Shown here one piece after another: positions 48,999 to 60,340 of a stretch of 64,000 nt of DNA. The stretch comes from Francisella philomiragia subsp. philomiragia ATCC 25015 (GTDB taxonomy: Bacteria; Pseudomonadota; Gammaproteobacteria; Francisellales; Francisellaceae), in NCBI RefSeq assembly GCF_000156715.1, contig NZ_DS999316.1:795212-859211 (forward strand), in the 5' to 3' direction. A program made the translations under genes and the position numbers. The notes below the pieces were generated by a model. It made no database searches. It saw only the letters and a program-made list of their open reading frames with translations, and had not been told where the DNA came from. Position 1 is the stretch's first letter. The number at the start of each line of letters is the position of its first letter.

Positions 48999-50477
48999 TC
49001 ACTTATCTCTTGTGACAGGTCTAACAGCCAACTCTGATAATATATAATTATATAATGCCCTATGCACTTGATAGGTTGGATGAACATGATCCCAAAACGC
49101 ATAATCTTGGGGATTATCACACATACTACCAGCATACCCTGCATCTATAACACTTTGCATTGATGGCTGATCTAATAGATCATTCATTTTGACTTTAGAG
49201 TCTGTTTTGGCGTTAGCCTCTAGGCTATTATATGCACTATCAATACTAGACTTCTCAGATGAAAAATATCCTCCCAACCAACAAGAATCTTTGATATGAT
49301 CCAAGCTTATAGTTGCATTATATTTTTTATTAAAGCTCTTAGTATTATTTACCATTTCATCAAATACTGTAGCAATATCTATAAACTTCATTTTATGCTT
49401 ATCCGCATACTCTCTTAAAATTTTGTTATGCTGTTTGTATATTTTTTTGAGAACTTTCTCATTACTTAGTGATTTAGACTCTCCTGTGATACTTAGATCA
49501 GGTAATCCAACAACAATTGTCTGTTTTGCAGATACTTTTTCAATAGCATTGATGATACCATCTGTCACTTGTTTGACTGCTCCATCAATATCCGTCATCT
49601 CTGGATTAGTAGTTAGGTAATCATTACCTCCGACAAAGAATATTGCCAAATTATCTTTTATATCATCATTAGCTTCTAGATTTAGATATAAGCCTACTTG
49701 ATCATCTAAGACATACGGAGTGCTATTATCAGCCCACTCTGGAAACACTATAACCGAACTACCACCTACTGCATAATTACTCACAGGAATATTATTTAAA
49801 TAAAGCCTATTTGCAAACTGTTCTGACCATACCTCACCATTAGAAAACATCCCTCTATAATATGGTGTCGATTTTGGTAAGAGTTGTAATGAATATTTAT
49901 ACAAATTACCCTTATCACTTAAGCTATCGCCAAATATCATTATTCTTTTGACACCAAATAATAGACTATCAAATATATCTAGCTCTTGATGACATGCAGA
50001 AACTGTAAAAGTTGGTGTTATTAAACTACCATTTATCAATGTTTTAAGGTTCACTGAATAATTAGTCCAATAGTATTCATAACCCTCATTGCGGAATTGA
50101 TGATTTATTTCTATATTACCTTTTGGATCTTTAAATAAAGCTCGATTGGCACCTTTTTGACCAAAATAAAAAAAGCCATTTGATAACTCGTATTCTACAG
50201 AACCTGACGAATCTTTAGATTTGAAGCCAATATCATAATACGATGTTGTTGAATCCATAAAATTATCATTTGATAGCTCTTTAGTCATATAGTATTGATG
50301 TGGTTTTAGTGTCTTTGTAAAAGTTGATTTGTTATTTTTATCTTTGATAGTAAATACAGCATCTGTACTACAGTTATTCTCGAGCATTAGTTTGGTATGA
50401 GCATATCCAAAAGAATAATTTATAGATAAAGAGGTCAATAAAAGAATACTAGATATTTTTAAGAAAATGTTACGCAT
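48999..50477 (-). CDS. Exported GDSL/SGNH esterase-lipase
   Basis: A 492-residue hydrolase with a signal peptide (MRNIFLKISSILLLTSLSIN, cleavage near residue 24). An N-terminal beta-rich region of about 170 residues with no recognised fold precedes the SGNH domain: block I IMFGDSLSDKGN (Ser), block II YAVGGSS, block III VGGNDYL and block V DHVHPT (Asp and His). Such enzymes cleave lipid or carbohydrate esters at the cell surface or outside. There is no C-terminal autotransporter barrel. Upstream of metY's promoter on the same strand, so it ends just past the metY promoter region. Confidence 0.88.
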   Translation of the reverse strand: MRNIFLKISSILLLTSLSINYSFGYAHTKLMLENNCSTDAVFTIKDKNNKSTFTKTLKPHQYYMTKELSNDNFMDSTTSYYDIGFKSKDSSGSVEYELSNGFFYFGQKGANRALFKDPKGNIEINHQFRNEGYEYYWTNYSVNLKTLINGSLITPTFTVSACHQELDIFDSLLFGVKRIMIFGDSLSDKGNLYKYSLQLLPKSTPYYRGMFSNGEVWSEQFANRLYLNNIPVSNYAVGGSSVIVFPEWADNSTPYVLDDQVGLYLNLEANDDIKDNLAIFFVGGNDYLTTNPEMTDIDGAVKQVTDGIINAIEKVSAKQTIVVGLPDLSITGESKSLSNEKVLKKIYKQHNKILREYADKHKMKFIDIATVFDEMVNNTKSFNKKYNATISLDHIKDSCWLGGYFSSEKSSIDSAYNSLEANAKTDSKVKMNDLLDQPSMQSVIDAGYAGSMCDNPQDYAFWDHVHPTYQVHRALYNYILSELAVRPVTRDK

Positions 50478-50542
50478 CTAATAGTTACTATGGATTAGAA
50501 TATAACAAAAATTATACACTAGTGAATATAAAAACTTTAGCT

Positions 50543-51313
50543 CTAAAAATACACCCACAAAAATATTAAAATTGTCATATCAGCAAATGTATGAGTAATG
50601 ATAGGTGCAAGTACTCCTTTTACTTTATATCTCATCAAACCTAGAGCACAAGCATATACAAAGGTCATCGCAAAACCTATTAACCCATTAGGGAACCCTC
50701 CCGCATAATGAAATCCGGCAAATAAAAATGCTTGTAAAAATATTGCTACTGAAATATTAAAAACTTTAGTCAATTCAGTTTGGATAATTCCTCTAAAAAT
50801 AACCTCTTCAACAATTGCATTCAATAATGCTCCAACAGGTATTAGCATTAAAATTACAATAGTACTAAGCTTCGCAAGCTCTTGAGAAGTTGCCTCTCCA
50901 ACTCCAGTTAGCTCACTTGTTAATATCCCCCAAACTATCAAGCTTATTGAAGTTACTACAGATACAAGCGCTACTGCTAACCAGATTTTAATATCTTTTA
51001 TTTCCCCAAAATTAAACAGCTCAAAAACCTGCTTTTTGTATACTAGTGCAGATATTAATAGTGTGATTAATAATGTTGCAAACATTGGATTTTGATAAAG
51101 AGGTATTATCAAATAAATTGGCAAGGTTGATAAAAATAAAAATAGATTTGAATTGAAAATCTTCTTATCAAAAATCACACTTGTCATAAGTGATATAGCT
51201 GCACATAGTACTGCAAGATTACTAGATAACTCGCTCTGAAAATAAAAAGATAAAGTTATAAAAATTATATTTATTACAAATATAATTTTGACTAGATTAA
51301 GATTTGTAGACAT
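50543..51313 (-). CDS. CPBP family intramembrane metalloprotease
   Basis: A 256-residue protein with about seven or eight hydrophobic helices. The signature motifs of CAAX-protease/bacteriocin-processing (CPBP) proteins are present: EEVIFRGIIQTEL (Glu-Glu and Arg), FAGFHYAGG (His) and APIITHTFADM (third His). The family includes membrane proteases that process prenylated or bacteriocin-like peptides; the target is unknown. It stands alone between the GDSL esterase and gcvPB. Confidence 0.85.
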   Translation of the reverse strand: MSTNLNLVKIIFVINIIFITLSFYFQSELSSNLAVLCAAISLMTSVIFDKKIFNSNLFLFLSTLPIYLIIPLYQNPMFATLLITLLISALVYKKQVFELFNFGEIKDIKIWLAVALVSVVTSISLIVWGILTSELTGVGEATSQELAKLSTIVILMLIPVGALLNAIVEEVIFRGIIQTELTKVFNISVAIFLQAFLFAGFHYAGGFPNGLIGFAMTFVYACALGLMRYKVKGVLAPIITHTFADMTILIFLWVYF

Positions 51314-51356
51314 GTATATATTTTTTTGATAAATCTAAAAGGATTATAAAGAAGAA

Positions 51357-52802
51357 TTATTTAGGCTGCCAAACGATATCTAGCTCTTTAGCTGCTTTGA
51401 CATCATCAAGACGACGCGCTGGTAGATTATAAGGAGCACCTTTTAGATACTGAGGATCTTTCTTAGCAATATCTCTGATTTCAACCATTGCTTGGATAAA
51501 CTTCTCCATACTATCAATATTTTCAGTTTCAGTAGGTTCTATTAATAGACACTCTGGTACCAATAGCGGAAAGTACATTGTAGGAGCATGCACCCCTCTA
51601 TCTATCAAGCACTTAGCAAAATCAGTGGCTGTCACACCATAATTTTGGAACTCAGGCTTCAAAGTTACGATGAACTCATGAGAAGCTCTTCTCTCAGGAT
51701 ATGCTATCGTGAAGCCTTCTTGTTTTAAGCGAGCCATCATATAGTTAGCATTTAGAGTAGCTATTTCAGAAGCTTCTGTTAGACCATTACCGCCTAGCAT
51801 AGCACCATAAATATATGCTCTAATTAATACACCGATATTACCATTAAATGCTGATAATCTACCGATAGTATTTGGTACATCTTTTTCTTCTAGCCATACA
51901 AATTTATCATCTTTTTTACCAACCATTGGCACTGGTAAAAACTCTTTTAGCTTATCATTAACAGCAACTGGGCCAGCACCTGGACCGCCACCACCATGAG
52001 GAGTAGCAAAAGTCTTATGAAGATTCATATGTAAAACATCAAAGCCCATATCACCAGGGCGTGCTTTACCCATGATTGCATTTAAGTTGGCACCATCATA
52101 GTACAATAAACCACCAGCTTCATGGACTTTCTTCGCGATAACTGCGATATTTCTTTCAAATACACCAACAGTTGATGGATTAGTTAGCATAATTCCAGCT
52201 GTCTTTGGACCAAGTACCTTATCTAGAGCCTCGATATCAATATCACCATCCTTCTTGGTAGGTATCTCAATAACTTTTAGACCACAAACTTTTGCAGTAG
52301 CTGGGTTAGTACCATGAGCAGCATCTGGCACGATGATTTCATCACGCTCAAAATCACCACGCTTGTGATGATATGCTTTGATCATAGCTACACCTGCAAA
52401 CTCACCTTGAGCACCAGCCATAGGAGCTAATGATACACCTGTCATACCAGTTAGCTCTTTGATTAAGTCTTGTAAATCATATAGACATTCAAGAGTACCT
52501 TGTACACTTTGAGCGCTTGCATAAGGATGTCTTTCTAAAAATCCAGCTAATGAAGCATACTTATGCGCAGCTCGCGGATTGTATTTCATAGTACAAGAAC
52601 CTAGCGGATAGAAATTTGTATCTATACAAAAATTTTTGCGTGATAGTTGTGTATAGTGTCTAACAACATCTAGCTCAGCTTGCTCTGGAAGTATTGGTTT
52701 TTTAGAACGAAGCATATTTGTAGGGATATTTGAAACATCTCCTTTTTTGCTAGGCATTACAGATGGTGAGTTTTTACCTCTAGTTTTTTCAAAAATAACC
52801 AT
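51357..52802 (-). CDS. gcvPB: Glycine dehydrogenase (decarboxylating) subunit 2
   Basis: PLP half of the two-subunit P-protein of the glycine cleavage system. The PLP lysine is in [21 protein letters not shown], with [22 protein letters not shown] and [15 protein letters not shown] upstream. Length 481 is that of split GcvP subunits, which in many enterobacteria are fused. The ATG follows AGGAGG, and lies 5 bases after the gcvPA stop. Last in the gcvT-gcvH-gcvPA-gcvPB set. Confidence 0.96.
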   Translation of the reverse strand: MVIFEKTRGKNSPSVMPSKKGDVSNIPTNMLRSKKPILPEQAELDVVRHYTQLSRKNFCIDTNFYPLGSCTMKYNPRAAHKYASLAGFLERHPYASAQSVQGTLECLYDLQDLIKELTGMTGVSLAPMAGAQGEFAGVAMIKAYHHKRGDFERDEIIVPDAAHGTNPATAKVCGLKVIEIPTKKDGDIDIEALDKVLGPKTAGIMLTNPSTVGVFERNIAVIAKKVHEAGGLLYYDGANLNAIMGKARPGDMGFDVLHMNLHKTFATPHGGGGPGAGPVAVNDKLKEFLPVPMVGKKDDKFVWLEEKDVPNTIGRLSAFNGNIGVLIRAYIYGAMLGGNGLTEASEIATLNANYMMARLKQEGFTIAYPERRASHEFIVTLKPEFQNYGVTATDFAKCLIDRGVHAPTMYFPLLVPECLLIEPTETENIDSMEKFIQAMVEIRDIAKKDPQYLKGAPYNLPARRLDDVKAAKELDIVWQPK

Positions 52803-52807
52803 TTAAA

Positions 52808-54175
52808 TTAACCTCCTATCCTAGCTAAAACTTTTTTAGTAGCTTCTATATACTCTTTGATATCTTCAGATGTATGAATCTCTGTAGCACAAACCATAAT
52901 AGAGTTAGCTAAATCACTATGATACTCGCCTAAGAAATAACCTGCATCTATACCTTCTTTTTCCATTTCTGTGACAAAGATTTCGGCATTTACAGGTAAA
53001 TCGATCACCACTTCATTAAAGAATACATTATTAAATCTAGCATTTACTCCATCTAGTTTAGATAATTCATTTGCTAGCTTAGTGGTATTCTCATGAGATA
53101 CACTTGCTACTCTTTCTAAACCTTCTGCACCTAATAAGCTCATATAAATAGTCGCAGCTGTAACCATCAAACCTTGGTTAGTACAGATATTTGAAGTAGC
53201 TTTTGCACGACGGATATGCTGCTCTCTAGCTTGTAGAGTTAAGCAAAAACCTTCATTACCATCTAAGTCAACTGTTCTACCAACTATACGACCTGGCATT
53301 TGACGTACATGAGCCATCTTGCAAGTCATAAAACCAAAATATGGTCCTCCAGAAGCTAAAGGCACACCCATAGGTTGACCCTCACCACATACTATATCAG
53401 CACCATTTTCACCCCATTCCGCAGGTGATTTCAATATCGCAAGTGACATAGGATTAGTCACAGCAATTACTAAAGCGTCATGCTTATGTGCCCAATTTGT
53501 AATCCCATCAACATCTGCAAGTTGACCTAAGAAATTAGGACTTTGGATAACTACAGCTGCATAATCAGTATTCGCAAAATCTTCTAACTTAGTAATATCT
53601 GTCTTACCATTTTTAGAATCAAGATTAACAATATCAAACTCTATACCTTGATGCTTTGTTATAGTTTCTAATACTCTCAAATAAGTCGGGTGCAAAGCTT
53701 CAGCAATCAAAATCTTTTGGGATTTAGCTTTTTTGTTTGAGCGAATCGCCATAAGTACAGACTCTGCCAAAGCAGTTGCTCCATCATACATAGAAGCATT
53801 TGAGGCATCCATACCTGTCAAGCCAGCCATCATAGTTTGGAACTCATATATAACCTGTAAGCCACCTTGAGAGGCCTCTGCTTGATATGGTGTATATGCT
53901 GTATAAAACTCTCCTCGAGCTACAATATCCCATATAGCAGATGGTATATAGTGACTATATGCTCCAGCTCCTATAAAGTTTGTATTATGATGATTTTTAT
54001 TAGCTCTTTTTCTCATCTGATTTGCTAACTGAATCTCATTGATTCCATCTTTAATCTTAAGAGTATCTGCTCTTAACTGGGCTGGAATTTCATCAAATAA
54101 CTGATCTATAGAGCTTGCGCCTATAGTACCAAGCATTTTTTCTATCTGCTCAGGTTTATGTGGAATAAAAGACAT
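52808..54175 (-). CDS. gcvPA: Glycine dehydrogenase (decarboxylating) subunit 1
   Basis: First subunit of the split P-protein that decarboxylates glycine and passes the aminomethyl group to GcvH. Typical features are [20 protein letters not shown] at the N-terminus, [40 protein letters not shown] and [31 protein letters not shown]. The 455 residues match the family. GGAGG precedes the ATG. The gap to gcvH is 66 bases. Confidence 0.96.
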   Translation of the reverse strand: MSFIPHKPEQIEKMLGTIGASSIDQLFDEIPAQLRADTLKIKDGINEIQLANQMRKRANKNHHNTNFIGAGAYSHYIPSAIWDIVARGEFYTAYTPYQAEASQGGLQVIYEFQTMMAGLTGMDASNASMYDGATALAESVLMAIRSNKKAKSQKILIAEALHPTYLRVLETITKHQGIEFDIVNLDSKNGKTDITKLEDFANTDYAAVVIQSPNFLGQLADVDGITNWAHKHDALVIAVTNPMSLAILKSPAEWGENGADIVCGEGQPMGVPLASGGPYFGFMTCKMAHVRQMPGRIVGRTVDLDGNEGFCLTLQAREQHIRRAKATSNICTNQGLMVTAATIYMSLLGAEGLERVASVSHENTTKLANELSKLDGVNARFNNVFFNEVVIDLPVNAEIFVTEMEKEGIDAGYFLGEYHSDLANSIMVCATEIHTSEDIKEYIEATKKVLARIGG

Positions 54176-54241
54176 ATTTCCTCCATGTCTTCGTATATAG
54201 AATTTTATAAAGGACTAAATAGAAACTCTGAAAGTCTATAA

Positions 54242-54625
54242 TTAGTCTTCAAGAGTTTTTGCATAAGCATCCGCAGATAATAGATCCGCAAGTTGAGATT
54301 CATCAGAGATTTTAAGTTTAAATAACCATCCATCTCTATATGGTGCATGGTTTACTTGAGAAGGATCATCACTTAGAGATTCATTCACATCAATAACCTC
54401 ACCATCAAGAGGAGCATATACATCTGAAGCTGCTTTCACAGATTCAACAACACAAGTATCATCACCAGCTGAAAATTCCTCTCCAATTTCTGGTAACTCA
54501 ACATATACTAAATCACCTAATAAAGACTGCGCATGTTCAGTAATACCTACAGTAACCTCATCACCATCTACTTTCACCCATTCATGAGATTTTGTGTATT
54601 TTAATTCATTAGGAATATTTGACAT
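54242..54625 (-). CDS. gcvH: Glycine cleavage system H protein
   Basis: Lipoyl carrier that shuttles the aminomethyl group between the P, T and L proteins. The 127-residue protein has the modified lysine in [13 protein letters not shown] and the family opening [24 protein letters not shown]. It is third from the end of the set, 54 bases after gcvT. GGAGG stands upstream of the ATG. Confidence 0.96.
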   Translation of the reverse strand: MSNIPNELKYTKSHEWVKVDGDEVTVGITEHAQSLLGDLVYVELPEIGEEFSAGDDTCVVESVKAASDVYAPLDGEVIDVNESLSDDPSQVNHAPYRDGWLFKLKISDESQLADLLSADAYAKTLED

Positions 54626-54679
54626 TTTTATACCTCCGTATTGACTACGATTAATTATTGTTGTGAAAATATTTATTTT

Positions 54680-55756
54680 TTAAATCAAAGATTGCCCATT
54701 CTTGACAAACTTTGCTTTAACTAATTCTACTTCTAATTCTTTACCGCGTATATTAACGATCGGATTAGCACCTTCTTTAGGCACATAAGCTAATGCTATT
54801 GCAACTTTAAGAGTAGGTGAAAAACTACCACTTGTTATATATCCTTTTTCGCCATTATCAAAATCAATCTCTTGGCCAGCTCTAAGCACGCCTTTTGACT
54901 TTAGAACAACTCCTGTCCACTTAGTAGTTATACCATGTGATTTTTTTGCAAGATATGCTTTTTTACCAATAAAATCTCTATTCTCATCAGATAAATCAAC
55001 ACTCCAACCAAGCCCTCTCTCTAGAGGAGTTGTAGTTGTATTCATATCTGATCCATATAGGTGCATCCCTGCCTCTAAGCGCAAAGTATCCCGAGCACCC
55101 AAGCCTGCTGGCTCGGCACCATTTTCTAATAAATTATCCCAAAAATCTGCTACTTGGTCTGCTGGCAACATTATTTCAAAACCATCTTCGCCAGTATAAC
55201 CAGTACGAGCAAACATCCAATTACTAAAAAACTTAAATGTAAAAGGCTTCAGCTTAGCTATTTCTTCTGCGACCTCTGTAGTTACAGTATGCTTAACAAT
55301 CTCTACAGCTTTTGGACCTTGTACAGCAACTATCGCTAGGTTTTGTTGTGGTGTTATCTTAACATCTAAGTCTTGAGAGTTTTCTCTAAACCATGCCACA
55401 TCTGACTCTCTATTGCCAGCATTGACAACTATTCTAAAATTCTCTGAGTCAATCTTATATGTAATAAGATCATCAACGATACCTGCCTCATGATTTAGCA
55501 TACAGCCATACTGTGCTTTGCCTGCTTCTAGCTTAGCAACATCATTAGCCAAGATATGACGCAAAAATTTCTCGGCATCTTTACCTTGAATATCAACAGC
55601 TAGCATATGTGATACATCAAAGACACCACAGTTCTCTCTAACATTATTGTGCTCTTGAATTTGTGAACCATAGTTAATTGGCATTGACCATCCAGAGAAG
55701 TCTACCATTTTAGCATTTGCTGCTAAGTGCGATTCATAAAGAGGAGTTTTAAGCAT
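54680..55756 (-). CDS. gcvT: Aminomethyltransferase (glycine cleavage T protein)
   Basis: Releases ammonia and transfers the methylene unit to tetrahydrofolate. Recognised by [51 protein letters not shown] and the C-terminal [18 protein letters not shown] take the ATG at 55756 with AGGTG 6-7 bases upstream, giving 358 residues; the GTG at 55765 lies inside that ribosome site and would add only three. It is first of the gcv set on this strand. No glycine riboswitch was found in the gap before it. Confidence 0.95.
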   Translation of the reverse strand: MLKTPLYESHLAANAKMVDFSGWSMPINYGSQIQEHNNVRENCGVFDVSHMLAVDIQGKDAEKFLRHILANDVAKLEAGKAQYGCMLNHEAGIVDDLITYKIDSENFRIVVNAGNRESDVAWFRENSQDLDVKITPQQNLAIVAVQGPKAVEIVKHTVTTEVAEEIAKLKPFTFKFFSNWMFARTGYTGEDGFEIMLPADQVADFWDNLLENGAEPAGLGARDTLRLEAGMHLYGSDMNTTTTPLERGLGWSVDLSDENRDFIGKKAYLAKKSHGITTKWTGVVLKSKGVLRAGQEIDFDNGEKGYITSGSFSPTLKVAIALAYVPKEGANPIVNIRGKELEVELVKAKFVKNGQSLI

Positions 55757-55844
55757 TTTTTTCACCTAAAATTAGACTCGATAAGCAACACTATACATTT
55801 TTTTTTAGCTGATTATAAGCGTTTTTTTTCAAAAAAATTTAATA

Positions 55845-57980
55845 TTAATCATCAATTACTTTGATATATAATTTGCCATCTTTTGCCCTCTCAGGACCAT
55901 GTATATCTGTATCAAATCCTGGCAACATTGAGCCTATCTTTTCTAGCATCAATAAGAAATCTAATATTACCTTAGATTCCTCTGTTACTTTTTCGCCTGG
56001 GAATATCACTGGAATACCTGGTGGATATGGTAATATCATCACAGCTGAAGTCTGCTCATACAGCTCTGCTAAAGGGACTTTTTTGACTTTACCTTTTAGT
56101 AATTTCTGAAAAGCCCTATGAGGATTAAGTTGTTGTTCAGGTAACACATTAAAAGCATGGTACATAAGATTAGGAAGATTAGCTTCTTTCATATACTGAT
56201 GCAATCTTTCACTAACTTCTTGGATTCTCATATCTTCATAGAACTTAGGGTCTTGAGCATATAATGTCGGTAGCATCTTCTCAACCAATGTATTCTCATC
56301 ATACATTTGTTTGAATTTATTAAGTACTGATATTAGCCTTACTGATTTTGCCTTTGTAGTGCCTAAACTAAAGATAAATAACAATGAATAAGGCCCAGAT
56401 TTCTCAACCACGATATCATGCTCATCTAAAAACTTAGCCACTATATCCGCTGGCACCCCCCAATCTTGGACATTATTATCTTTTATACCAGGAGTTAAGA
56501 TTGTTATCTTAATAGGATCTAGTGAAAGAAAATCTCCATCTATATTTTTAAATCCATGCCACTTATCAGCATTTCTTAGTAGCCAAGCCTCTTTATTAGA
56601 GATATTATCAGGTTGCCAAACATCAAAGAACCAATCACCAGCTTCTGATCTAAGCTTAACTAGCTCTCGTCTAAAATCTATCGCCAGATTGATAGTTTTG
56701 TCAATAAGATTATAGCCCTGCTCGCCCTCCATCATCGCTGCTGCTGTCTCAACACTAGCAACTATTGGATAAAAAGGAGATGTTGAAGTATGCATCATAT
56801 ATGCTTCATTCAAAACTTCATCGTTATAATCACCTTTTATGTGTAACATTGATGACTGGCTGAAAGCTGCCAGAAGTTTATGAGTAGATTGTGTCTCAAA
56901 AATTATATGCTCTGGCTTTGGTTCAATCTGCATTGCAGACTTATGTTTATAGATTGGATGAAATATTGCGTATGGTATCCAAGCACTATCAAAATGTAAC
57001 TTTTTAACATCTAGTTCATAATGAATAGTATCTGTGTTATATAGAATGCCATCATAAGTTGAATTTGTGACAACAGCATATTCAGGCCATTTATCTGCAA
57101 TGCTACTATTATCAATTTTTTCTTGAATAGTTTGGCGCTGAAATTCTTTTTTAGGTATACCTCCAATTATGCCATAAGCATTTCTTGTTGGTTTTAGATA
57201 TATTGGATTAACATCTACCATCATCATTAGATGTGTAACTGATTTATGGCAATTTCTATCTACAAGAATTGTATCGCCATCAGCAACACTATACATACCG
57301 ACTATCTTATTTGCTGTTGATGTCCCATTGGTCACAATCAACGATCTATCAGCTTGGAAAACTTTTGCAATATACTCTTCTGCATCTTTGTGAGCTTCCG
57401 AATGATCTAATAAACTTCCTAGCTCTTTCATTGAGATAGATAAGTCAGTCTTAAAAACATTCTCACCATAAAAGTCATAGAATAAAGCACCTACTGCCGA
57501 ACGCTGAAAGCCATACCCTCCCTGATGCCCTGGTGTGCAGAAAGATGAGTTAAAAGATTTGGAATATTTAAACAACTCATAAGTTAAAGGTGGCAAAATA
57601 TCATTGAAGTAGTTTGTAATAGTTCTATGAATAAAATCCGAATCCTCGCCAGCTAAAGCATCATACTGTAAGAAGTTAATATTTAAGTTAAAATCACGCA
57701 GATTGAGTTTGATACTTTGGTTATAATCAGAAACCACAAATACTGGTAACTTAGTGTTAAGATGCGCAATATTGTGGAATGCTTCAATACTAAAACTAGT
57801 TCTATCAAGAACGATACAACATATTCTTGAATTATCCTCAAGAATCTCTACAACCTCAGATAAATCATCTACTGTTAAAGTATGATATTCATAACTTTGT
57901 AGATCTTTTTCAATCTTTAGCAAGAATTTTTCTTTATATGATTTTAAAGTGTCTTTATATACAAATACAATTGTCTTCAT
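55845..57980 (-). CDS. Lysine decarboxylase (PLP, fold type I, inducible/constitutive family)
   Basis: Decarboxylates lysine to cadaverine, consuming a proton. The N-terminal wing domain (about 1-130) resembles a response-regulator fold. The core has FCTPGHQGGYGF, VTNGTSTANKIVGMYS and the PLP lysine ETQSTHKLLAAFSQSSML, almost the E. coli LdcI sequence. The C-terminal region with ILPYPPGIPVIFPGE follows. I take the ATG at 57980 (711 residues); a GTG at 57992 would add four. There is no cadB-type antiporter beside it, so the acid-resistance role is uncertain; CadA/LdcC cannot be told apart. Confidence 0.92.
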   Translation of the reverse strand: MKTIVFVYKDTLKSYKEKFLLKIEKDLQSYEYHTLTVDDLSEVVEILEDNSRICCIVLDRTSFSIEAFHNIAHLNTKLPVFVVSDYNQSIKLNLRDFNLNINFLQYDALAGEDSDFIHRTITNYFNDILPPLTYELFKYSKSFNSSFCTPGHQGGYGFQRSAVGALFYDFYGENVFKTDLSISMKELGSLLDHSEAHKDAEEYIAKVFQADRSLIVTNGTSTANKIVGMYSVADGDTILVDRNCHKSVTHLMMMVDVNPIYLKPTRNAYGIIGGIPKKEFQRQTIQEKIDNSSIADKWPEYAVVTNSTYDGILYNTDTIHYELDVKKLHFDSAWIPYAIFHPIYKHKSAMQIEPKPEHIIFETQSTHKLLAAFSQSSMLHIKGDYNDEVLNEAYMMHTSTSPFYPIVASVETAAAMMEGEQGYNLIDKTINLAIDFRRELVKLRSEAGDWFFDVWQPDNISNKEAWLLRNADKWHGFKNIDGDFLSLDPIKITILTPGIKDNNVQDWGVPADIVAKFLDEHDIVVEKSGPYSLLFIFSLGTTKAKSVRLISVLNKFKQMYDENTLVEKMLPTLYAQDPKFYEDMRIQEVSERLHQYMKEANLPNLMYHAFNVLPEQQLNPHRAFQKLLKGKVKKVPLAELYEQTSAVMILPYPPGIPVIFPGEKVTEESKVILDFLLMLEKIGSMLPGFDTDIHGPERAKDGKLYIKVIDD

Positions 57981-58075
57981 TAGCTTTACCACTTATGGAC
58001 TACATACTTATGCAGTATACTAAAAGTGAATCAGATAAAAATATTTTTTGCTAATGAAAATCAATAAATAATGAT

Positions 58076-58771
58076 TTAGTTGGTATGTTCAACTAATTCT
58101 AATTCACCATCAACTAATCTATAGATTTTATTCATACGACTAGCTAGTTTCTCATCATGCGTGACAATTACAAAACTAGTTCCAAAATCATCACTAAGCT
58201 GTTGCATCAAAGCAAATATACTTTCAGATCTTTGGCTATCTAAGTTACCTGTAGGTTCATCTGCTAAGATACAGTTAGGATTGGTAACCAATGCTCTAGC
58301 AATAGCAACCCTCTGGCGTTCACCACCAGAAAGCTCGGCAGGTTTATGATCTGCACGATGCTCTAAACCAACTTTTGTTAGAATTTCATTAGCAAGCTTT
58401 ATTGACTCTTTTTTAGTATATTTTTTGGTAATAGCTAATGGAATCATTACATTCTCAATAGCTGTAAACTCTGGCAATAAATGATGTAACTGATAGATAA
58501 AGCCTAAATGCTTATTTCGCATCTTTGCACGCTTATTTACAGATTGATTATCAAATCTCTCACCCATAAGCATTACCTCACCTGAGCTACACTTATCTAG
58601 TCCACCCAAAACATTTAGCAATGTTGTCTTACCTGATCCTGATAGACCCAGTATAGCAACCTTTTCTCCTTTATTAATTTCAAGGTTTACACTTTTAAGT
58701 ATAGCTATATCTGTCTTGAATTCTGTGTAGCTTTTTGAGACATTCTTACAACTTAAAACTATATTACTCAT
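58076..58771 (-). CDS. lolD: Lipoprotein-releasing ABC transporter ATPase LolD
   Basis: ATPase of the LolCDE complex that releases lipoproteins from the inner membrane to LolA. Walker A is GLSGSGKTT at 42-50, then LPEFTAIENVMIPL, the signature LSGGERQRVAIARAL, and Walker B CILADEPTGNLD. The true start is the ATG at 58771 (MSNIVLSC), which overlaps the end of lolC by 8 bases (ATGAGTAA); an upstream in-frame ATG at 58807 falls inside lolC and adds 12 unlikely residues. Length 232. Confidence 0.93.
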   Translation of the reverse strand: MSNIVLSCKNVSKSYTEFKTDIAILKSVNLEINKGEKVAILGLSGSGKTTLLNVLGGLDKCSSGEVMLMGERFDNQSVNKRAKMRNKHLGFIYQLHHLLPEFTAIENVMIPLAITKKYTKKESIKLANEILTKVGLEHRADHKPAELSGGERQRVAIARALVTNPNCILADEPTGNLDSQRSESIFALMQQLSDDFGTSFVIVTHDEKLASRMNKIYRLVDGELELVEHTN

Positions 58772-60026
58772 ATCTAAGCGCCTCCACTGGTTGAACCTTA
58801 GAAGCACTCCAAGCCGGATAAAGTGTAGCTAAGAAACTTAAAAACATAGAAACTAAAGTAACCTTAAATACATCAGACCACATAAGCTCCGATGGAATAT
58901 AATTAATTAGATACACGCTAGCACTCAAGAATTGTCTCCCTGTAACATGCTGAATGAAATTAACAATCTCTGTGGCATAAGTCGATAGTAAAATTCCCAA
59001 TAGAACTCCTATAACTGTACCAATCAAACCAATTATAAACCCTTGGTAGATAAACACAGTTATAATTTGTCTTGATGACATTCCCATCGTTCTAAGGATT
59101 GCAATATCACTTCGCTTATCAGTCACAACCATCACTAAAGATGACAGTAGATTAAATATAGCAACCGTAATTATTAGCAATAGGATAAAGAACATCATTG
59201 TCTTTTCCATTTTTAAAGCATCAAAGAAAGATTTATTTTCATCAGTCCAATCGCGAGTGAAATAATATGGAGCGATAGCACCATCATTAAGTTTATTTTT
59301 CACAAGTGGTGCATCATAGATATTTTTTAGACCTAATTGAAGAGATGATACTGAATTACCAGTTTCAAATACTTTTTGGGCATTTTTGATATTAATCATC
59401 GCATAATAAGCATCATATTGATAACTTACTGAGAATATACCTGATACCGTAAACTGTTTAATCCTAGGAATCATTCCAGCTGGTGTTAAGCTTATTTTAG
59501 GAACTATTAAAGTAACTTTATCTCCCACGCTAACACCTAAACTATTTGCTAGCGCACTACCTAAAACAATATTATAGCCCTCATTATCATCTAGTGATGA
59601 TAACTTACCCTCTATAATGTGATCGCCAATTGGTAACACCTTAGTTTGATATTTTGGCTCTATACCTTGTATCTGTACAAAAGCTGTCGTACTACCACCA
59701 TTATTTGCACTTAACAATCCTTGAGACTCCACGATAGGAGCTGCTGCTGTAACACTTGGAGCACTTTTCTCAACTTCTTTTGCTAATTTTAGCCAGTCAG
59801 TAACTTGCCCACCCATCTGATATACTTTCAAAGGTGGAACCATCATCAAAATTCTATTTTTGATTTGTTGGTCAAAACCATTCATCACAGACATTACTGT
59901 AATTAATACAGCAACTCCCAAAGATATACCCAAAAAAGATATAGCAGAAATAATAGATATAAACCGATTACGCTTCTTAGCACGGATATATCTTAACCCT
60001 ATAAAAAGAGGAAGACTTCTAAACAT
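58764..60026 (-). CDS. lolC: Lipoprotein-releasing ABC transporter permease (LolC/LolE family)
   Basis: Membrane subunit of the Lol complex. The 420 residues have one N-terminal helix (FISIISAISFLGISLGVAVLI) starting after LRYIRAKKRNRF, a periplasmic domain of about 200 residues and three C-terminal helices with a FtsX-type ending (LYPAWSASKVQPVEALRYE). A single LolC/E gene is next to lolD, with no second permease here, as in species where one protein (LolF) replaces both. The name lolC is provisional. Confidence 0.88.
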   Translation of the reverse strand: MFRSLPLFIGLRYIRAKKRNRFISIISAISFLGISLGVAVLITVMSVMNGFDQQIKNRILMMVPPLKVYQMGGQVTDWLKLAKEVEKSAPSVTAAAPIVESQGLLSANNGGSTTAFVQIQGIEPKYQTKVLPIGDHIIEGKLSSLDDNEGYNIVLGSALANSLGVSVGDKVTLIVPKISLTPAGMIPRIKQFTVSGIFSVSYQYDAYYAMINIKNAQKVFETGNSVSSLQLGLKNIYDAPLVKNKLNDGAIAPYYFTRDWTDENKSFFDALKMEKTMMFFILLLIITVAIFNLLSSLVMVVTDKRSDIAILRTMGMSSRQIITVFIYQGFIIGLIGTVIGVLLGILLSTYATEIVNFIQHVTGRQFLSASVYLINYIPSELMWSDVFKVTLVSMFLSFLATLYPAWSASKVQPVEALRYE

Positions 60027-60232
60027 TTAAGCTTTGTTTTGCAAATAAAATTACCATGTATAATAACATATTAAGGGACTAAAAACATTTCAAATAACCA
60101 TAGCCAAATTTATCAAAAAATTTTTCCTAGTATCAATTTTTGATTAACCTTGTTAATTTTTACTAATTGTTGAAATATTTATATTGCTATATTATATGCC
60201 TCATTGACAAAAAGACATGTAAGTGAATAGAT

Positions 60233-60340
60233 ATGAGAAAAAATTTTAGATCTCAATTTTGTGCTTTACCAATATATTTAGGTGGACTAACTATAGCTTA
60301 CATAATAACAGCATCGATAATAACTAATTTATTGTTCTAA
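60233..60340 (+). CDS. Possible 35-residue membrane peptide
   Basis: An ATG at 60233 opens a 35-codon frame: basic N-terminus (MRKNFRSQF), then a hydrophobic run (LPIYLGGLTIAYIITASIITNLLF), consistent with one membrane helix. Upstream, TTGAAA and TATATG 17 bases apart, near 60170-60200, could be a promoter; the ribosome site is weak (AAGTGA). The stop codon is the first bases of the inverted repeat at 60338. No family recognised; it may be chance. Confidence 0.3.
   Translation: MRKNFRSQFCALPIYLGGLTIAYIITASIITNLLF

Noticed and set aside
48999..50477. GDSL autotransporter
   Set aside because: The GDSL domain is at the C-terminus and no beta-barrel domain follows it.
55757..55844. Possible glycine riboswitch before gcvT
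   Set aside because: The 88-base gap has only A/T runs and lacks the paired aptamer core expected for a glycine riboswitch.
58772..58807. Longer LolD start
   Set aside because: The extra 12 residues lie within lolC and do not resemble LolD; the ATG at 58771 gives the usual N-terminus and an 8-base overlap.
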